Shown here one piece after another: positions 38,300 to 49,028 of a stretch of 64,000 bases of DNA (position 1 is the first letter of the stretch; every line of letters begins with the position of its first letter). Both the position numbers and the translations under genes were made by a program. The DNA comes from Candidatus Accumulibacter aalborgensis (GTDB lineage: Bacteria > Pseudomonadota > Gammaproteobacteria > Burkholderiales > Rhodocyclaceae), in contig NZ_FLQX01000134.1 of the NCBI RefSeq assembly GCF_900089955.1, positions 1-64,000 on the forward strand, in the 5' to 3' direction. The notes below the pieces were generated by a model. The model was not told the DNA's origin. It made no database searches and saw only the letters and a list, made by a program, of their open reading frames with translations.

Positions 38300-41200
38300 A
38301 TGACCGACCTTTCGATTGCCAAGAAGCTTCTGCCCTACAAGCCCAAGCACAAACTGCGCTTTGTCACTGCGGCTTCGCTGTTTGACGGCCATGATGCGTC
38401 AATCAACATCATGCGCCGCATCCTGCAGGCGACGGGCGCCGAGGTCATCCACCTCGGGCACAATCGTTCCGTGCAGGAGATCGTGAACGCGGCGCTGCAC
38501 GAGGATGTGCAGGGAATCGCCATCACCTCGTACCAGGGTGGCCACGTCGAGTTCTTCAAGTACATGATCGACCTGCTGAAGGCGGGTGGTGGAGCGGATA
38601 TCAAGGTCTTCGGCGGTGGCGGTGGGGTGATCGTCCCGAGCGAGATCGATGAACTGCACGCCTATGGCGTGACGCGGGTCTATTCTCCCCAGGACGGACA
38701 GTCGCTGGGGCTGCAGGGGATGATCAACGAGGTGGCGGCGAAGTGCGACTTCGACCTGTCGACGCTGGCACCCCAGGACCCGGACGCTGTGCTCGCCGCG
38801 CTGAAAGCCGGTGATCACCGCAAGTTGGCGCAAATCATCACCGCACTGGAAAATGGGGCTTATCCGGAAGCGCTGCGCAAGAAAATCGTTCTTGCTGCCG
38901 CCGGGCTCAAGGTGCCGACGCTGGGCATTACCGGCACTGGCGGGGCCGGCAAGTCGTCGCTGACCGACGAACTGGTGCGGCGCTTCCGGCTGGACCAGGG
39001 CGACACCATCAAACTGGCGATCGTCTCCATCGACCCCTCGCGCAAGCGGACCGGTGGCGCTCTGCTCGGCGACCGCATCCGCATGAACGCGATCGAGCAC
39101 CCGAACATCTACATGCGCTCCCTGGCGACGCGCGAAACGGGCTCTGAGCTGTCTGCCGCGCTGCCCGAAGTGATTGCCGCCTGCAAACTGGCCGGCTTTG
39201 ATCTGGTCATCGTCGAGACCTCGGGTATCGGTCAGGGCAACGCGGCGATCGTGCCGCTGGTCGATGCCTCGCTCTACGTGATGACCCCCGAGTTTGGCGC
39301 GGCGTCGCAACTCGAAAAAATCGACATGCTTGACTTTGCCGACTTCGTGGCCATCAACAAGTTCGACCGCAAGGGCGCCGAGGATGCCCTGCGCGACGTG
39401 CGCAAGCAGTATCAGCGCAACCACGAGGCTTTCGGCCAAAGCCCTGACGAAATGCCCGTCTATGGCACGATGGCTGCACGCTTCAACGACGACGGACTGA
39501 CGGCCTTGTACCAGGCGATCGCCGCCAAGCTGCACGCACATGGCCTGAAGCTGAAGAAGGGCAAGCTGCCCCTGGTTACCGTTCGCCAGTCGTCGAATCA
39601 GCGGGCGATCGTTCCGGCGCAGCGTGTACGTTACCTGGCCGAGATTGCCGAAGGGGTCCGCAGTTACCACGCGCACAGTGCCGAGCAGGCTGACGTGGCT
39701 CGCCAGCGGCAATCCCTGAAGACGGCGAAAGCACTGTTTGTCTCCCGCGGCAAGGCGGCCGGCGACTTCGATGAACTGATCCACTGGAAGGACGGGCAAC
39801 TCGACGCCAGAGCGAAGAAACTGCTCGACATGTGGCCCAAGACGGTCGAGCTGTATGCCCAGGACGAGTATGTGGTCAAGATCCGCGACAAGGAGATACG
39901 GACGCGTCTGACCAGCACCTCGCTCTCCGGAACACGCATCCGAAAGGTTTCTCTGCCCAGTTACCAGGACGACGGCGAAGTGCTGCGTTTCCTGATGAAG
40001 GAGAACGTACCGGGGTCATTCCCCTATACCGCCGGCGTCTTTGCTTTCAAGCGCGAGAACGAGGACCCAACGCGCATGTTCGCCGGCGAAGGCGATGCTT
40101 TCCGTACCAACCGTCGCTTCAAGAAAGTCTCCGAGGGCATGCCCGCCAAGCGGCTGTCGACAGCCTTCGATTCGGTGACCCTCTATGGTTGTGATCCGGA
40201 CGCCAGGCCGGATATCTACGGCAAGGTCGGCAACTCGGGCGTATCGATCGCCACGCTTGACGACATGAAAGCGCTGTTCGACGGTTTTGAACTGTGCGCA
40301 CCGACGACCTCGGTTTCGCTGACCATCAACGGTCCGGCGCCGATCATCCTGTCGATGTTCTTCAATGCCGCGATCGACCAGCAGGTCGAGAAATTCCGTT
40401 CCGACAACGGTCGTGAGCCGACCGAAGACGAGATCCAGAAGATCCGCACCTGGGTCCTGGCCAATGTTCGCGGCACCGTCCAGGCCGACATTCTCAAGGA
40501 AGACCAGGGACAGAATACCTGCATCTTCTCGACTGAATTTGCGCTCAAGATGATGGGCGACATCCAGGAATTCTTCGTCCACAACCACATCGGCAACTTC
40601 TATTCGGTGTCGATTTCCGGCTATCACATTGCCGAGGCCGGCGCCAATCCGATTTCGCAACTGGCCTTCACCCTCGCCAACGGCTTCACCTACGTCGAGG
40701 CCTACCTGGCGCGCGGTATGCATATCGACGATTTCGCCCCCAACCTGTCGTTCTTCTTCAGCAACGGCATGGACCCCGAGTATTCGGTGATCGGCCGTGT
40801 CGCCCGCCGCATCTGGGCGGTGGCGATGAAGAACAAGTATGGCGCCAGCGAGCGCAGCCAGAAGCTCAAGTATCACGTGCAGACTTCGGGTCGCTCGCTG
40901 CACGCGCAGGAAATGGCGTTCAACGACATTCGGACCACCCTGCAGGCGCTGATTGCCATCTACGACAACTGCAATTCGCTGCATACCAATGCCTACGACG
41001 AGGCAATCACCACGCCGACCGAGGAGTCCGTTCGCCGCGCCATGGCCATCCAGTTGATCATCAACCGCGAGTGGGGTCTGGCGATGAACGAGAACCCGAA
41101 TCAGGGTTCGTTCATCATCGAGGAGTTGACCGATCTGGTAGAAGAGGCCGTGCTCAAGGAGTTTGAAGCCATTGCCTCGCGCGGTGGCGTCCTCGGAGCA

Positions 41201-41566
41201 ATGGAGACCGGCTATCAGCGTGGCAAGATCCAGGAAGAGTCGCTCTACTACGAGCACAAGAAACACGACGGTTCGTTCCCGATCGTCGGCGTGAATACCT
41301 TTCGCAACCCGAAGGGCGACGCCCAGATCGAGATTGAGCTCGCACGTTCGACCGAAGACGAAAAACAATCGCAGCTCAATCGCCTGCGCGACTTCCAAGG
41401 CCGCAACGCGGCAGAATCCGGGGCGATGATTGAACGACTCAAGCAAACGGTGATCGACAACGGCAATGTCTTCGCGGTCCTGGTGGACGCGGTCCGCGTC
41501 TGCTCGCTCGGACAGATCACCGGAGCGCTCTATGAAGTGGGCGGTCAGTACCGCCGCAGCATGTAA
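38300..41566 (+). CDS. icmF: Fused isobutyryl-CoA mutase IcmF (B12-dependent, with G-protein chaperone domain)
   Basis: A 1088-aa single-chain enzyme interconverting isobutyryl-CoA and n-butyryl-CoA (some members also act on pivalyl-CoA). Order: B12-binding domain (about 15-150; [10 protein letters not shown] with cobalt-ligand H31), MeaI/MeaB-type GTPase domain (about 205-420; P-loop [12 protein letters not shown], then [20 protein letters not shown] and INKFDRKG), linker, then the substrate-binding TIM barrel (about 560-1088; [20 protein letters not shown], then [16 protein letters not shown]). The ATG at 38300 with GGAG upstream gives the family N-terminus. Its pathway role is probably butyrate/branched-chain acyl-CoA metabolism. 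Confidence 0.95.
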   Translation: MTDLSIAKKLLPYKPKHKLRFVTAASLFDGHDASINIMRRILQATGAEVIHLGHNRSVQEIVNAALHEDVQGIAITSYQGGHVEFFKYMIDLLKAGGGADIKVFGGGGGVIVPSEIDELHAYGVTRVYSPQDGQSLGLQGMINEVAAKCDFDLSTLAPQDPDAVLAALKAGDHRKLAQIITALENGAYPEALRKKIVLAAAGLKVPTLGITGTGGAGKSSLTDELVRRFRLDQGDTIKLAIVSIDPSRKRTGGALLGDRIRMNAIEHPNIYMRSLATRETGSELSAALPEVIAACKLAGFDLVIVETSGIGQGNAAIVPLVDASLYVMTPEFGAASQLEKIDMLDFADFVAINKFDRKGAEDALRDVRKQYQRNHEAFGQSPDEMPVYGTMAARFNDDGLTALYQAIAAKLHAHGLKLKKGKLPLVTVRQSSNQRAIVPAQRVRYLAEIAEGVRSYHAHSAEQADVARQRQSLKTAKALFVSRGKAAGDFDELIHWKDGQLDARAKKLLDMWPKTVELYAQDEYVVKIRDKEIRTRLTSTSLSGTRIRKVSLPSYQDDGEVLRFLMKENVPGSFPYTAGVFAFKRENEDPTRMFAGEGDAFRTNRRFKKVSEGMPAKRLSTAFDSVTLYGCDPDARPDIYGKVGNSGVSIATLDDMKALFDGFELCAPTTSVSLTINGPAPIILSMFFNAAIDQQVEKFRSDNGREPTEDEIQKIRTWVLANVRGTVQADILKEDQGQNTCIFSTEFALKMMGDIQEFFVHNHIGNFYSVSISGYHIAEAGANPISQLAFTLANGFTYVEAYLARGMHIDDFAPNLSFFFSNGMDPEYSVIGRVARRIWAVAMKNKYGASERSQKLKYHVQTSGRSLHAQEMAFNDIRTTLQALIAIYDNCNSLHTNAYDEAITTPTEESVRRAMAIQLIINREWGLAMNENPNQGSFIIEELTDLVEEAVLKEFEAIASRGGVLGAMETGYQRGKIQEESLYYEHKKHDGSFPIVGVNTFRNPKGDAQIEIELARSTEDEKQSQLNRLRDFQGRNAAESGAMIERLKQTVIDNGNVFAVLVDAVRVCSLGQITGALYEVGGQYRRSM

Positions 41567-41695
41567 GCGTTCACGCTGCTCGATACGTGCGCGCAGCCTC
41601 GTACCCTCGGGTCGATTGCCCTCTCGGCGCGGTGTGGTGCTGCATGCCTGATTGCTACAGCATTCCGCGCTGACCGTAAACAATGAAGGAGTGAC

Positions 41696-41872
41696 ATGAT
41701 TGCAGCGCCGCGTCGCCTCAGTCTGATGAGCCGGCTTTCCCTCACCGCAGCCCTGGCCTTGCTGACCATGTCCCTGGTCCAGCGCTTCAGCATTGGCGAC
41801 CTCGGCGACAGCAGCGGAAGGTCATTGCCGCCGGCAGGCGGCGGTCGAGCGGCGGCAAGCGGTAGCCCATGA
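41696..41872 (+). CDS. 58-aa small protein coupled to the MFS gene
   Basis: A strong AAGGAG site lies 7 nt before the ATG at 41696. The peptide starts MIAAPRRLSLMSRLSLTAAL and continues through a hydrophobic stretch (about residues 13-28), then a Gly/Ala/Ser/Pro-rich tail. Its stop overlaps the MFS start codon (ATGA at 41869), the classical arrangement for translational coupling. No family is recognised. It could be a small membrane protein, a transporter accessory or a leader peptide. Confidence 0.6.
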   Translation: MIAAPRRLSLMSRLSLTAALALLTMSLVQRFSIGDLGDSSGRSLPPAGGGRAAASGSP

Positions 41873-43170
41873 GCGACCTCGCTGCGCAAGAGCGCCGCCG
41901 TCGCACGCTGGCGCTAGCGATCGTCGTCGCGGCCTATGTGCTCTCTTTTTTCCAGCGCTTCGCGCCGGCCGGCATAGCGCCGGACCTGATCGCCGCATTC
42001 AACACCACGGCATCGTCGCTCGGTGTCCTGGCGGCGACCTACTTCTACGTCTATACGCTCATGCAGGTGCCGACCGGCATCCTGGTCGACACGCTCGGGC
42101 CGCGGCTCATTCTGCTCCTTGGCGGCGTTGTCGGCGGGGTCGGAAGCCTCTTGTTCGGCATGGCAGTTAATCTCGACCTGGCGCTGCTCGGACGGACGCT
42201 GATCGGGCTGGGCGTTTCCGTGACTTTCATTGCCATGCTCAAGATCATCGCCGTGTCGTTTGACGAGCGGCGCTTCGCCAGCCTGGTTGGCGTCAGCATG
42301 CTGGTCGGCAATCTCGGTTCGGTGCTGGCTGGCGCGCCACTGGCATGGCTGGCGCAGATCACCGGCTGGCGAGTGATTTTTGTCGGCCTGTCCGCGGTGT
42401 CCTTGGCCCTGGGCCTCGGCTGCTGGTGGCTGCTCGGCGACCGTCGGGAGCACGCGGAGAGTTCGTCGGCTACGAGCCGGGACGGCAAACCGCGTTTTGA
42501 CCGGACCGTGGTGCTCTCCGGACTGCTGACGGTGCTGAAGAACCGGGATACCTGGCCGGTAGCCGGCGTCAATTTTGGCATCTGCGGCAGTTTTTTTGCC
42601 TTTGCCGGCTTGTGGGCGACGCCTTTCCTGACCGCGGTACATGGCATGACCCGTGCTGTGGCGGCCAATCACGTCAGTCTCTATTTCGCCGCTTTCGCCG
42701 TCGGCTGTGTTCTTATCAGTACGCTTTCGGACCGCCTCCGCCGGCGCAAGCCGGTGCTCGTGGCGAGTAGTCACCTGTACGCGCTGATCTGGCTGGTCTG
42801 GCTGTCCGCGACCACTCTGCCGCTGACCCTGAGCTACGCGTTGTTTGCCCTGATGGGGCTGGTGACCGCCAGCTTTACCCTTACCTGGGCCTGCGCCAAG
42901 GAGGTCAATCCGCCATTGCTCTCCGGGATGTCGACCAGCGTGACCAACATGGGCGGCTTCCTGGCCGCGGCCATTCTGCAACCGCTGGTTGGCTGGGTCA
43001 TGGATCAGGCCTGGCAGGGTGGTCTGACCGCCAGCGGCGCACGCCTGTACACGCCGGACGATTTCCACGCGGGCCTGTTGCTGCTCGCGGCAACGGCAAG
43101 CTTTGGCGCACTGGCCTCGTGGCGCATCCGGGAAACCGGCTGTCGCAACGTCTGGCGACCAGCAGGCTGA
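41869..43170 (+). CDS. Major facilitator superfamily transporter
   Basis: A 433-aa protein with about 12 hydrophobic segments. MFS marks include FFQRFAPAGIAPDLIAAF near TM1, VPTGILVDTLGPRLILLLGG with the loop 2-3 motif DxxGxR, and a central cytoplasmic loop (about 195-220). The relation is to anion:cation or nitrate/sugar-phosphate type exporters, but the substrate cannot be told. It is preceded by an overlapping 58-aa gene. Confidence 0.88.
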   Translation: MSDLAAQERRRRTLALAIVVAAYVLSFFQRFAPAGIAPDLIAAFNTTASSLGVLAATYFYVYTLMQVPTGILVDTLGPRLILLLGGVVGGVGSLLFGMAVNLDLALLGRTLIGLGVSVTFIAMLKIIAVSFDERRFASLVGVSMLVGNLGSVLAGAPLAWLAQITGWRVIFVGLSAVSLALGLGCWWLLGDRREHAESSSATSRDGKPRFDRTVVLSGLLTVLKNRDTWPVAGVNFGICGSFFAFAGLWATPFLTAVHGMTRAVAANHVSLYFAAFAVGCVLISTLSDRLRRRKPVLVASSHLYALIWLVWLSATTLPLTLSYALFALMGLVTASFTLTWACAKEVNPPLLSGMSTSVTNMGGFLAAAILQPLVGWVMDQAWQGGLTASGARLYTPDDFHAGLLLLAATASFGALASWRIRETGCRNVWRPAG

Positions 43171-43202
43171 ACGGCAGTTCCCGTGGATGGCGTCGTCGCA
43201 GC

Positions 43203-43727
43203 TCAGCGCCGGCCATAGACCAGTTCGACTCGCCGCATGCTCGCTCGGCAGGCCTCTGTTTCGCACTTCAGCTTGCCGCTTTGCTCGCTACCGACCGGCA
43301 GGCGCTTGATCTGCGCTTTCGGCACGCCATGCGAGCGCAGCTTTTCGCTGACCGCCTCGGCGCGTTTGTCGGCCACAGCGAGGTTGTAGGCGGCGCTGCC
43401 GAGGTTGTCGGTATGACCGACCAGGGTCACGACCAGTTGCGGATCTTCTTTCAGCTTCTGGGCGTTCTGGCGCAGCACTTCGGCGCCCTCGCTGTCGATT
43501 GTTGCCTCGCCAAAGGCGAAATAGACCGTCCTTTTGGCCTCCTCATCGGCGAACGGCGTGGTTTTTGCCGAGTTGTGACGGACGGCTGGCGGCGGCACTC
43601 TTGCCGTCTGCTCATGCGGCACCGCGGTCTTCGCAGCATCTCCGGGAGGTGGTTTTTCGACCGTTGCGCAGGCCGAGAGCACCAGGCAGGCAAGGCAACA
43701 AAGGAGGCGATGGCGGGGAAACAGCAT
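43203..43727 (-). CDS. OmpA-family outer-membrane lipoprotein
   Basis: A 174-aa protein. The N-terminus has a lipoprotein signal with lipobox LVLSAC, so the Cys at about residue 18 is lipidated. After a Pro-rich linker, residues ~65-170 form an OmpA C-terminal peptidoglycan-binding domain (LVVTLVGHTDNLGSAAYNLA, then ADKRAEAVSEKLRSHGVP). It probably ties the outer membrane to peptidoglycan. The ATG at 43727 was chosen because it gives a proper lipoprotein signal. Confidence 0.9.
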   Translation of the reverse strand: MLFPRHRLLCCLACLVLSACATVEKPPPGDAAKTAVPHEQTARVPPPAVRHNSAKTTPFADEEAKRTVYFAFGEATIDSEGAEVLRQNAQKLKEDPQLVVTLVGHTDNLGSAAYNLAVADKRAEAVSEKLRSHGVPKAQIKRLPVGSEQSGKLKCETEACRASMRRVELVYGRR

Positions 43728-43902
43728 TGGCGATGCACCGGCAGGACGAAACGCGAGTTGAAAGGCAGCAGGGCAGTAGTGTAACAATGATTGCCGTCGC
43801 GCAGCTTGTTGTTGGTTCAATTGAAGAGTTGGTCAAAACGAGGATTGCTCGGTAGAATGCCGCTTCGATGGCCATCGCGCCTGCCCGCCTAGCCTGCCGC
43901 AC

Positions 43903-46665
43903 ATGACACCCTTGCACGAAGACGTACCTCTCTCGCCACTGGTTTCGATTCTGATCCGCAGCATCAATCGCCTGTCCTTGCTGCACGAAGCTCTGGCGTC
44001 GGTTGCTCGGCAAACGTATTCCCGGATCGAAATTCTGGTGGTCGCAGCGGTGCCCAATCACGCTGAGCTAGGGGCAAACTGCGGTCCCTACCCGCTGCGC
44101 CTGATTCCGACCGACCACCCATTGCATCGCTGTCGCGCAGCCAATGCGGCGCTCGACGCGGCAAGCGGCGCCTACCTGCTCATTCTTGACGATGACGACT
44201 GGCTCCTTCCCGACCATGTGGAGAAACTGGCCAGCGCGTTGACGGATGATCCGGAGTTGCTGGCTGCCTATACCGGGGTGCAGCCGACCGATGCCGATGG
44301 TGAATCGCAGGGCGGCCCCATCGATCTGCCTTTCGACGAACTGCGCCTGCTGGCAGGCAATTTGATGCCGCCGCATGCGGTGCTGTTCAGGCATGACGTT
44401 ATTGATTTGGGTTGCCGTTTTGACGAAAGCATCGACCTGTTCGAGGACTGGGATTTTTGGCAGCAGATTGCCCGTCATTCCACCTTCGCTCATGTTCCCG
44501 GGGTTTCCGCCTATTACCGAATTCACGCCAGCTCAGGGGTGCATGAGATTGTTCCCTTCGTCAGCCCGGAGTATGCCCGCCTCTATGGCAAGTGGCGGCA
44601 TCTGTGGCGCGAAGGGCAAATTGCAGGCATGATGGCCCGGGTGTGGGACTACCCGGACCAGAAAGCGCGAGTCACCGAACAGCACGGGCGCATCGTCGAG
44701 CAGCAACGCGTCATCGTCGGGTTGGAACAGCGCACGCTTGAACTGGAATGGGAGATCCAGGCTCGGGAACAACTGCTCGATGAAAGGCACAGACATATTG
44801 AGGCGATCTGGCGGAGCAGCAGTTGGCGCATCACCAAGCCGCTGCGCGGGGCGCGCAAGGCGATTAGCTACGGACCGCGGTTGAAAAAGGCCTTGCTTGA
44901 CCCGGCGAAGGTCTGGCGCTTCCTGAAGCGCGCGGCATTGCATCTGCCCAAGGGTGACTACAGCACATGGATCGCTCGTTTTGAACCCCCGCTGAAATCC
45001 TATCCGCGGCTTCGGCAAATGGCCGAGTCCTGGCACCGGCCGCCAACCATTGCCGTGGTGATGCCCACCTACCGTTCCGATGTGGAACTGCTGGAAGCCG
45101 CCATACGCAGCGTTCTGGGCCAGGTTTATCCATATTGGCAACTCTGTATCGCCGACGATGCGTCCGACGCCCCCGCGGTCAAGGCGCTGCTCGAGCGCCA
45201 TGCCGCGCAAGACGCACGCATTCGGGTCGTCTTCCGCCCGGTTAACGGCCACATCTCCGCCGCTAGCAACTCGGCTCTGGCTCTGGCAAGCGGCGACTTT
45301 GTCGCCCTCCTCGACCACGACGATTTGCTCCATCCACTGGCCTTGTGGTTCGTTGCCAAGACCTGTATAGAGCATCCCGAGGCGAGCTTGATCTACACAG
45401 ATGAAGACAAGCTTTCCGCCGCTGGTCAGCGCTGCGATCCGTATTTCAAGTGCGACTTCAATTATGAGTTGCTGCTCGCACAGAACATGATCTCGCACCT
45501 GGGAGTCTACCGGCGCTCGCTGTTGAGCACGGTCGGTGGCTTCCGGGAAGGCTTCGAGGGCTCGCAGGACTACGACCTTGCCCTGCGCGCCATCGAGTGT
45601 CTGCGACCGGACCAGATTGTACATATACCTCGGGTGCTCTATCACTGGCGGATCGTCGCTGGGAGTACGGCGAGTTCCATTGGTGAAAAGCCCTACGCCC
45701 TAACAGCCGCCCATAAGGCATTGAGTGAACACTTGCATCGACGGGGCGTCGCCGCAGAAGTGACAGCCGCGCCGGAAATTCCTTTGCACACCCGGGTCCG
45801 CTTCTCTCTGCCGACGCCGGCGCCACAGGTGAGCATCCTGATTCCCACGCGGGACAGGGCAAATCTGCTGCGCCTGTGCATCGGATCAATACGCGCACGC
45901 ACCACCTATTCTCCTTACGAGATCATCGTCATCGACAACGGCAGCGAGGATGCCGACACTTTGCAGTTGCTTGATCAACTGCGCCAGAGCGGCGTCCGGG
46001 TACTGCGGGACGACGGTCCATTTAACTTTTCTCGGCTCAACAACAGAGCGGTGGCGCAAGCGCGGGGCAGCGTGCTATGCCTCATGAACAACGACATTGA
46101 AATCATCACACCGAGCTGGCTGGAGGAGATGGTTTCCGTTGCGCAACAGGATGCCATAGGTGCTGTGGGCGCGCGTTTGTGGTACCCAAATGACAGGCTG
46201 CAACACGGCGGAATCATCCTGGGCGTGGGCGGCGTGGCAGGACATTCCTTTCTGAATTCTGCGCGGGGTGCTGTCGGCTACTTCGGCCGGGCGGCCCTGC
46301 ATCAGTCCCTGAGCGCCGTTACTGCGGCCTGCATGGTTGTGCGGAAATCTGTTTTTCTAGAGATTGGCGGACTCGACGAGCGGCTGTCCGTGTCGTTCAA
46401 TGACGTAGACTTTTGCCTGAGACTCCGGCAGGCGGGCTATCGCAACGTCTGGACGCCTTATGCGGAGATGTTCCATTACGAGTCAGCCAGCCGTGGCCGA
46501 GAAACGACACCTGAAAAACAGGCACGTTTTGCCGCGGAAGTGGCGTTCATGCAGGACAAGTGGTCGGACGAACTGCTTGCCGACCCGGCCTACTCTCCCA
46601 ATCTCACCCTCGGCGCTCATGATTTCAGCCTTGCGTGGCCGCCGCGCATTGCCCCTATTACCTGA
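43903..46665 (+). CDS. Three-domain family 2 glycosyltransferase
   Basis: A 920-aa cytoplasmic protein with three GT-A domains. Domain 1 (about 8-240) has VSILIRSINRLSLLHEAL and the DxD-like ILDDDDW. A coiled-coil stretch (about 250-300; EQHGRIVEQQRVIVGLEQRT) follows. Domain 2 (about 380-600) has IAVVMPTYRSDVELLEAAIR and IYTDEDK. Domain 3 (about 640-890) has VSILIPTRDRANLLRL, the DxD-like MNNDIEI and VSFNDVDFCLRLRQAGYRN. Such chains build repeating surface glycans or protein glycans. It is convergent with the secretion operon's last gene, 28 bp away. Confidence 0.9.
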   Translation: MTPLHEDVPLSPLVSILIRSINRLSLLHEALASVARQTYSRIEILVVAAVPNHAELGANCGPYPLRLIPTDHPLHRCRAANAALDAASGAYLLILDDDDWLLPDHVEKLASALTDDPELLAAYTGVQPTDADGESQGGPIDLPFDELRLLAGNLMPPHAVLFRHDVIDLGCRFDESIDLFEDWDFWQQIARHSTFAHVPGVSAYYRIHASSGVHEIVPFVSPEYARLYGKWRHLWREGQIAGMMARVWDYPDQKARVTEQHGRIVEQQRVIVGLEQRTLELEWEIQAREQLLDERHRHIEAIWRSSSWRITKPLRGARKAISYGPRLKKALLDPAKVWRFLKRAALHLPKGDYSTWIARFEPPLKSYPRLRQMAESWHRPPTIAVVMPTYRSDVELLEAAIRSVLGQVYPYWQLCIADDASDAPAVKALLERHAAQDARIRVVFRPVNGHISAASNSALALASGDFVALLDHDDLLHPLALWFVAKTCIEHPEASLIYTDEDKLSAAGQRCDPYFKCDFNYELLLAQNMISHLGVYRRSLLSTVGGFREGFEGSQDYDLALRAIECLRPDQIVHIPRVLYHWRIVAGSTASSIGEKPYALTAAHKALSEHLHRRGVAAEVTAAPEIPLHTRVRFSLPTPAPQVSILIPTRDRANLLRLCIGSIRARTTYSPYEIIVIDNGSEDADTLQLLDQLRQSGVRVLRDDGPFNFSRLNNRAVAQARGSVLCLMNNDIEIITPSWLEEMVSVAQQDAIGAVGARLWYPNDRLQHGGIILGVGGVAGHSFLNSARGAVGYFGRAALHQSLSAVTAACMVVRKSVFLEIGGLDERLSVSFNDVDFCLRLRQAGYRNVWTPYAEMFHYESASRGRETTPEKQARFAAEVAFMQDKWSDELLADPAYSPNLTLGAHDFSLAWPPRIAPIT

Positions 46666-46693
46666 CAGCGCTATTGGCTAGAGGCCCATCAAC

Positions 46694-47683
46694 TCAGAGC
46701 TTGCCCGTCACGCCCTTCAGTCCGTCGCGCAGTCCACGCCACATCATGCGCATATTCGCCAGCCGGTTGGGGACCAGCAGGCCGAAGAAAAAGACCATCT
46801 GGAACAAGCGCGACAAATCCGCGTGCCGCCATTTTATTGGCATGTAGGGTCTATGACGAAGCAGGATGCTATTACGAAAGATATAGTAGTAGCGGAACGA
46901 TGGATGCACCGGAACCTTGCGCCAGCGCAGAAACCAGATCGCCATTCTTCGCTCGCCGAGGGAATGGCGCATGACGGCATCGCACACACCGAACACCCCG
47001 AAGCCCAGCGAACGGGCTCGAAAACACCACTCGGTATCAATGTGATCGATAAAGAGCCCCTCGTCCATCATCCCGACGGCTTCGAGGGCCGCCATTGGCA
47101 TCAGCGAGCCGGATGAAATCAGGAAGTCGGTATTGACGGTGCGGCGGCCTGCCTCGCAGGGGATACGCTTGAAGCGGCAGCCGCCGACCCGGACGAATTC
47201 TGACAGGGAACCGTCGCCGGCATCGCGATAGCGTGGCCCGACTGCCGCTGCCATCAGGCCCTGTTGGGCAAGCTCGATATGGGCGGCACGAAGCCTGGCG
47301 ACGGCCCCGAACTCCAGTTCGCTGTCCTGGTCGAGCAGGAGCACGAAAGCCGCTGCTCGTAGTTGTGCTCGTTCGATGCCGAGATTATAGCCAAAGCCCA
47401 GTCCACGATTGTTTGTCTGGATCAGCACCTCGACTTCAGCACCGAGGTTCCGGCTCACCATGGCGATCCGGTCATGGGGCGATTGTTTCGACGCATTATC
47501 GACCACGATGATGGCCGATACCTGGCGAGCCGCGGCTTCGAGCACGGGTAGCAAGATATCCGGGGTCGGATCATAGGTGACCACGACAGCGACCACATCC
47601 GGGCAGTACTCGCTCTCTCCAGGCATTGGCGTTACGGCATGCGTGTGACTGCTCATCGGGCTGTCTTCGCTCGAAACGCTCAT
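46694..47683 (-). CDS. Family 2 glycosyltransferase, rhamnosyltransferase-like
   Basis: A 329-aa protein. It has a GT2 core (VVAVVVTYDPTPDILLPVLE, then IIVVDNASKQ, LLLDQDSELE as the nucleotide-sugar/metal motif, and FIDHIDTEWCFRARSLGFGV) and a C-terminal amphipathic or membrane-near segment (FQMVFFFGLLVPNRL). This resembles rhamnosyltransferases of polysaccharide loci. It is the last gene of the secretion operon, starting 8 bp after the TolC-type stop, which suggests a role in glycosylating the exported protein or the surface glycan. The start is uncertain; an internal ATG at 47656 is possible. Confidence 0.85.
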   Translation of the reverse strand: MSVSSEDSPMSSHTHAVTPMPGESEYCPDVVAVVVTYDPTPDILLPVLEAAARQVSAIIVVDNASKQSPHDRIAMVSRNLGAEVEVLIQTNNRGLGFGYNLGIERAQLRAAAFVLLLDQDSELEFGAVARLRAAHIELAQQGLMAAAVGPRYRDAGDGSLSEFVRVGGCRFKRIPCEAGRRTVNTDFLISSGSLMPMAALEAVGMMDEGLFIDHIDTEWCFRARSLGFGVFGVCDAVMRHSLGERRMAIWFLRWRKVPVHPSFRYYYIFRNSILLRHRPYMPIKWRHADLSRLFQMVFFFGLLVPNRLANMRMMWRGLRDGLKGVTGKL

Positions 47684-47690
47684 CGGGGGA

Positions 47691-49028
47691 TCATTCTCGT
47701 GGCACGAGCAGGCTCGCCACCTCGGCGACATCCTTTTCCGATAGCACCCCGGCTGCCGTCTTGAGCTGTAGTGTGTTGACCAGATAGGCGTAGCGCGCCT
47801 GCGCGAGATCGCGCTGAGCAACGAACATCTGACGTTCGGCGTCGAGGACATCGGTATTGGTCCGAAGTCCAGCCGCCATCCCGCGCCGCATCCCTTCGGC
47901 CGTCACCATGCTGGCATCGACCGCATTGCGATACGCGGCAACTCTGCTGGCGCCCGTCTGGACAGCGAGAAACTGTCGCTCCAGTTCAACCAGAGTGTCG
48001 GTCAAGGCCCCGTCGAGTTCGGCCTGGGCGCGCTCGCGGTTGGCAATCGCTTGCCCGGTCAGGGCGTTGACTCTGCCGCCCGCAAACAGAGGAAAATTGA
48101 ATTCTACGCCTATAGCATTGGTATAGTATTTCTGGCGTGCCGTGGACAGCGTGTCACTTTCCGCTTGCGTCCCACGAGCCACGAGATCCACTTGCGGCAT
48201 ATGGCCAGCGCGAGTGCGATCCACTTCCAGACTGGCCAACTCGTAGGCCTTGCGCCGCGAGCGAATTTCCGGGTTGTTGCCGTTGGCCAGCGCAGACCAT
48301 TCGTCGAGAGACGGGGGCAGCACGCTAGTCGGCATGAAATCCGGCCGCAGTACCCACAGTGGCGCCATCGCCTTGCCGGTCATCCCTTCCAGCTTGCGCA
48401 CCGCCACCGAGAGACGGTCGACGGCATCGGCACGACCTGCTCGCGCGAGCTGCAGCCGGGACTCGGCCTCGGCGACGTCGGTGATGGTCCCCTCGCCACC
48501 CTTGCGCCTCCGTTCGGCGAGTTCGCGCTGCGATCGATAGGCGGAAATTTCCGCATCGGCAAGGGCCAGTTGATCGGCTGCATAAAGAGCGTCCAGATAG
48601 GCCCCCGAGACCTTGACCGCCAGTTCCGCCTCCTTCTTGTCGAAAACGGCATCACTGTAAGCGACCTGCACACCGCCCTGCTGGTAGCGCACGAAGCTGT
48701 CGTAATTGAAGAGCGGCTGCCGCAGCCCGAGGACGGTGTACTTTGAATTGTAGTCGAGCGACTGCTTCACGTTGGTGAATACCGTTGACGTTTGTTCGCC
48801 GGTGGTTTTCAAATAGGATCCGTTGATGGAGACGCTCGGTAACAAACCCGCAAGACCGATATCGAAGGCGTACTGGCCGGCATCACGCTCGTAGCGTGCC
48901 GCCTTGAAAGTCGGATCATTTTGCCGCGCCGCCTGATAGGCATCGAGCAGGCCGGCAGCGATCACCTCCGACGATAATAGCGCCAGCGTGCAAGCCGCCA
49001 GCGAGGCAGTCCATTTCCTCATGTTCAC
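47691..49028 (-). CDS. TolC-family outer-membrane channel of a type I secretion system
   Basis: A 445-aa protein with a signal peptide (about 1-24, ending VIAAG). Two outer-membrane-efflux repeats start LLDAYQAARQNDPTFKAARY and include SYLKTTGEQTS and RQPLFNYDSFVRY. The second repeat has NPEIRSRRKAYELASLEVDR and VEFNFPLFAGGRVNALTGQA, typical of AggC/PrtF/TolC exporters. It overlaps the HlyD gene by 4 bp (ATGA). It would form the outer-membrane exit duct for the exporter encoded just upstream. Confidence 0.93.
   Translation of the reverse strand: MNMRKWTASLAACTLALLSSEVIAAGLLDAYQAARQNDPTFKAARYERDAGQYAFDIGLAGLLPSVSINGSYLKTTGEQTSTVFTNVKQSLDYNSKYTVLGLRQPLFNYDSFVRYQQGGVQVAYSDAVFDKKEAELAVKVSGAYLDALYAADQLALADAEISAYRSQRELAERRRKGGEGTITDVAEAESRLQLARAGRADAVDRLSVAVRKLEGMTGKAMAPLWVLRPDFMPTSVLPPSLDEWSALANGNNPEIRSRRKAYELASLEVDRTRAGHMPQVDLVARGTQAESDTLSTARQKYYTNAIGVEFNFPLFAGGRVNALTGQAIANRERAQAELDGALTDTLVELERQFLAVQTGASRVAAYRNAVDASMVTAEGMRRGMAAGLRTNTDVLDAERQMFVAQRDLAQARYAYLVNTLQLKTAAGVLSEKDVAEVASLLVPRE

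Noticed and set aside
40016-41683. 555-aa minus frame opposite icmF
   Set aside because: Antisense shadow of the mutase barrel; low-complexity Arg/Glu/His-rich product typical of such shadows.
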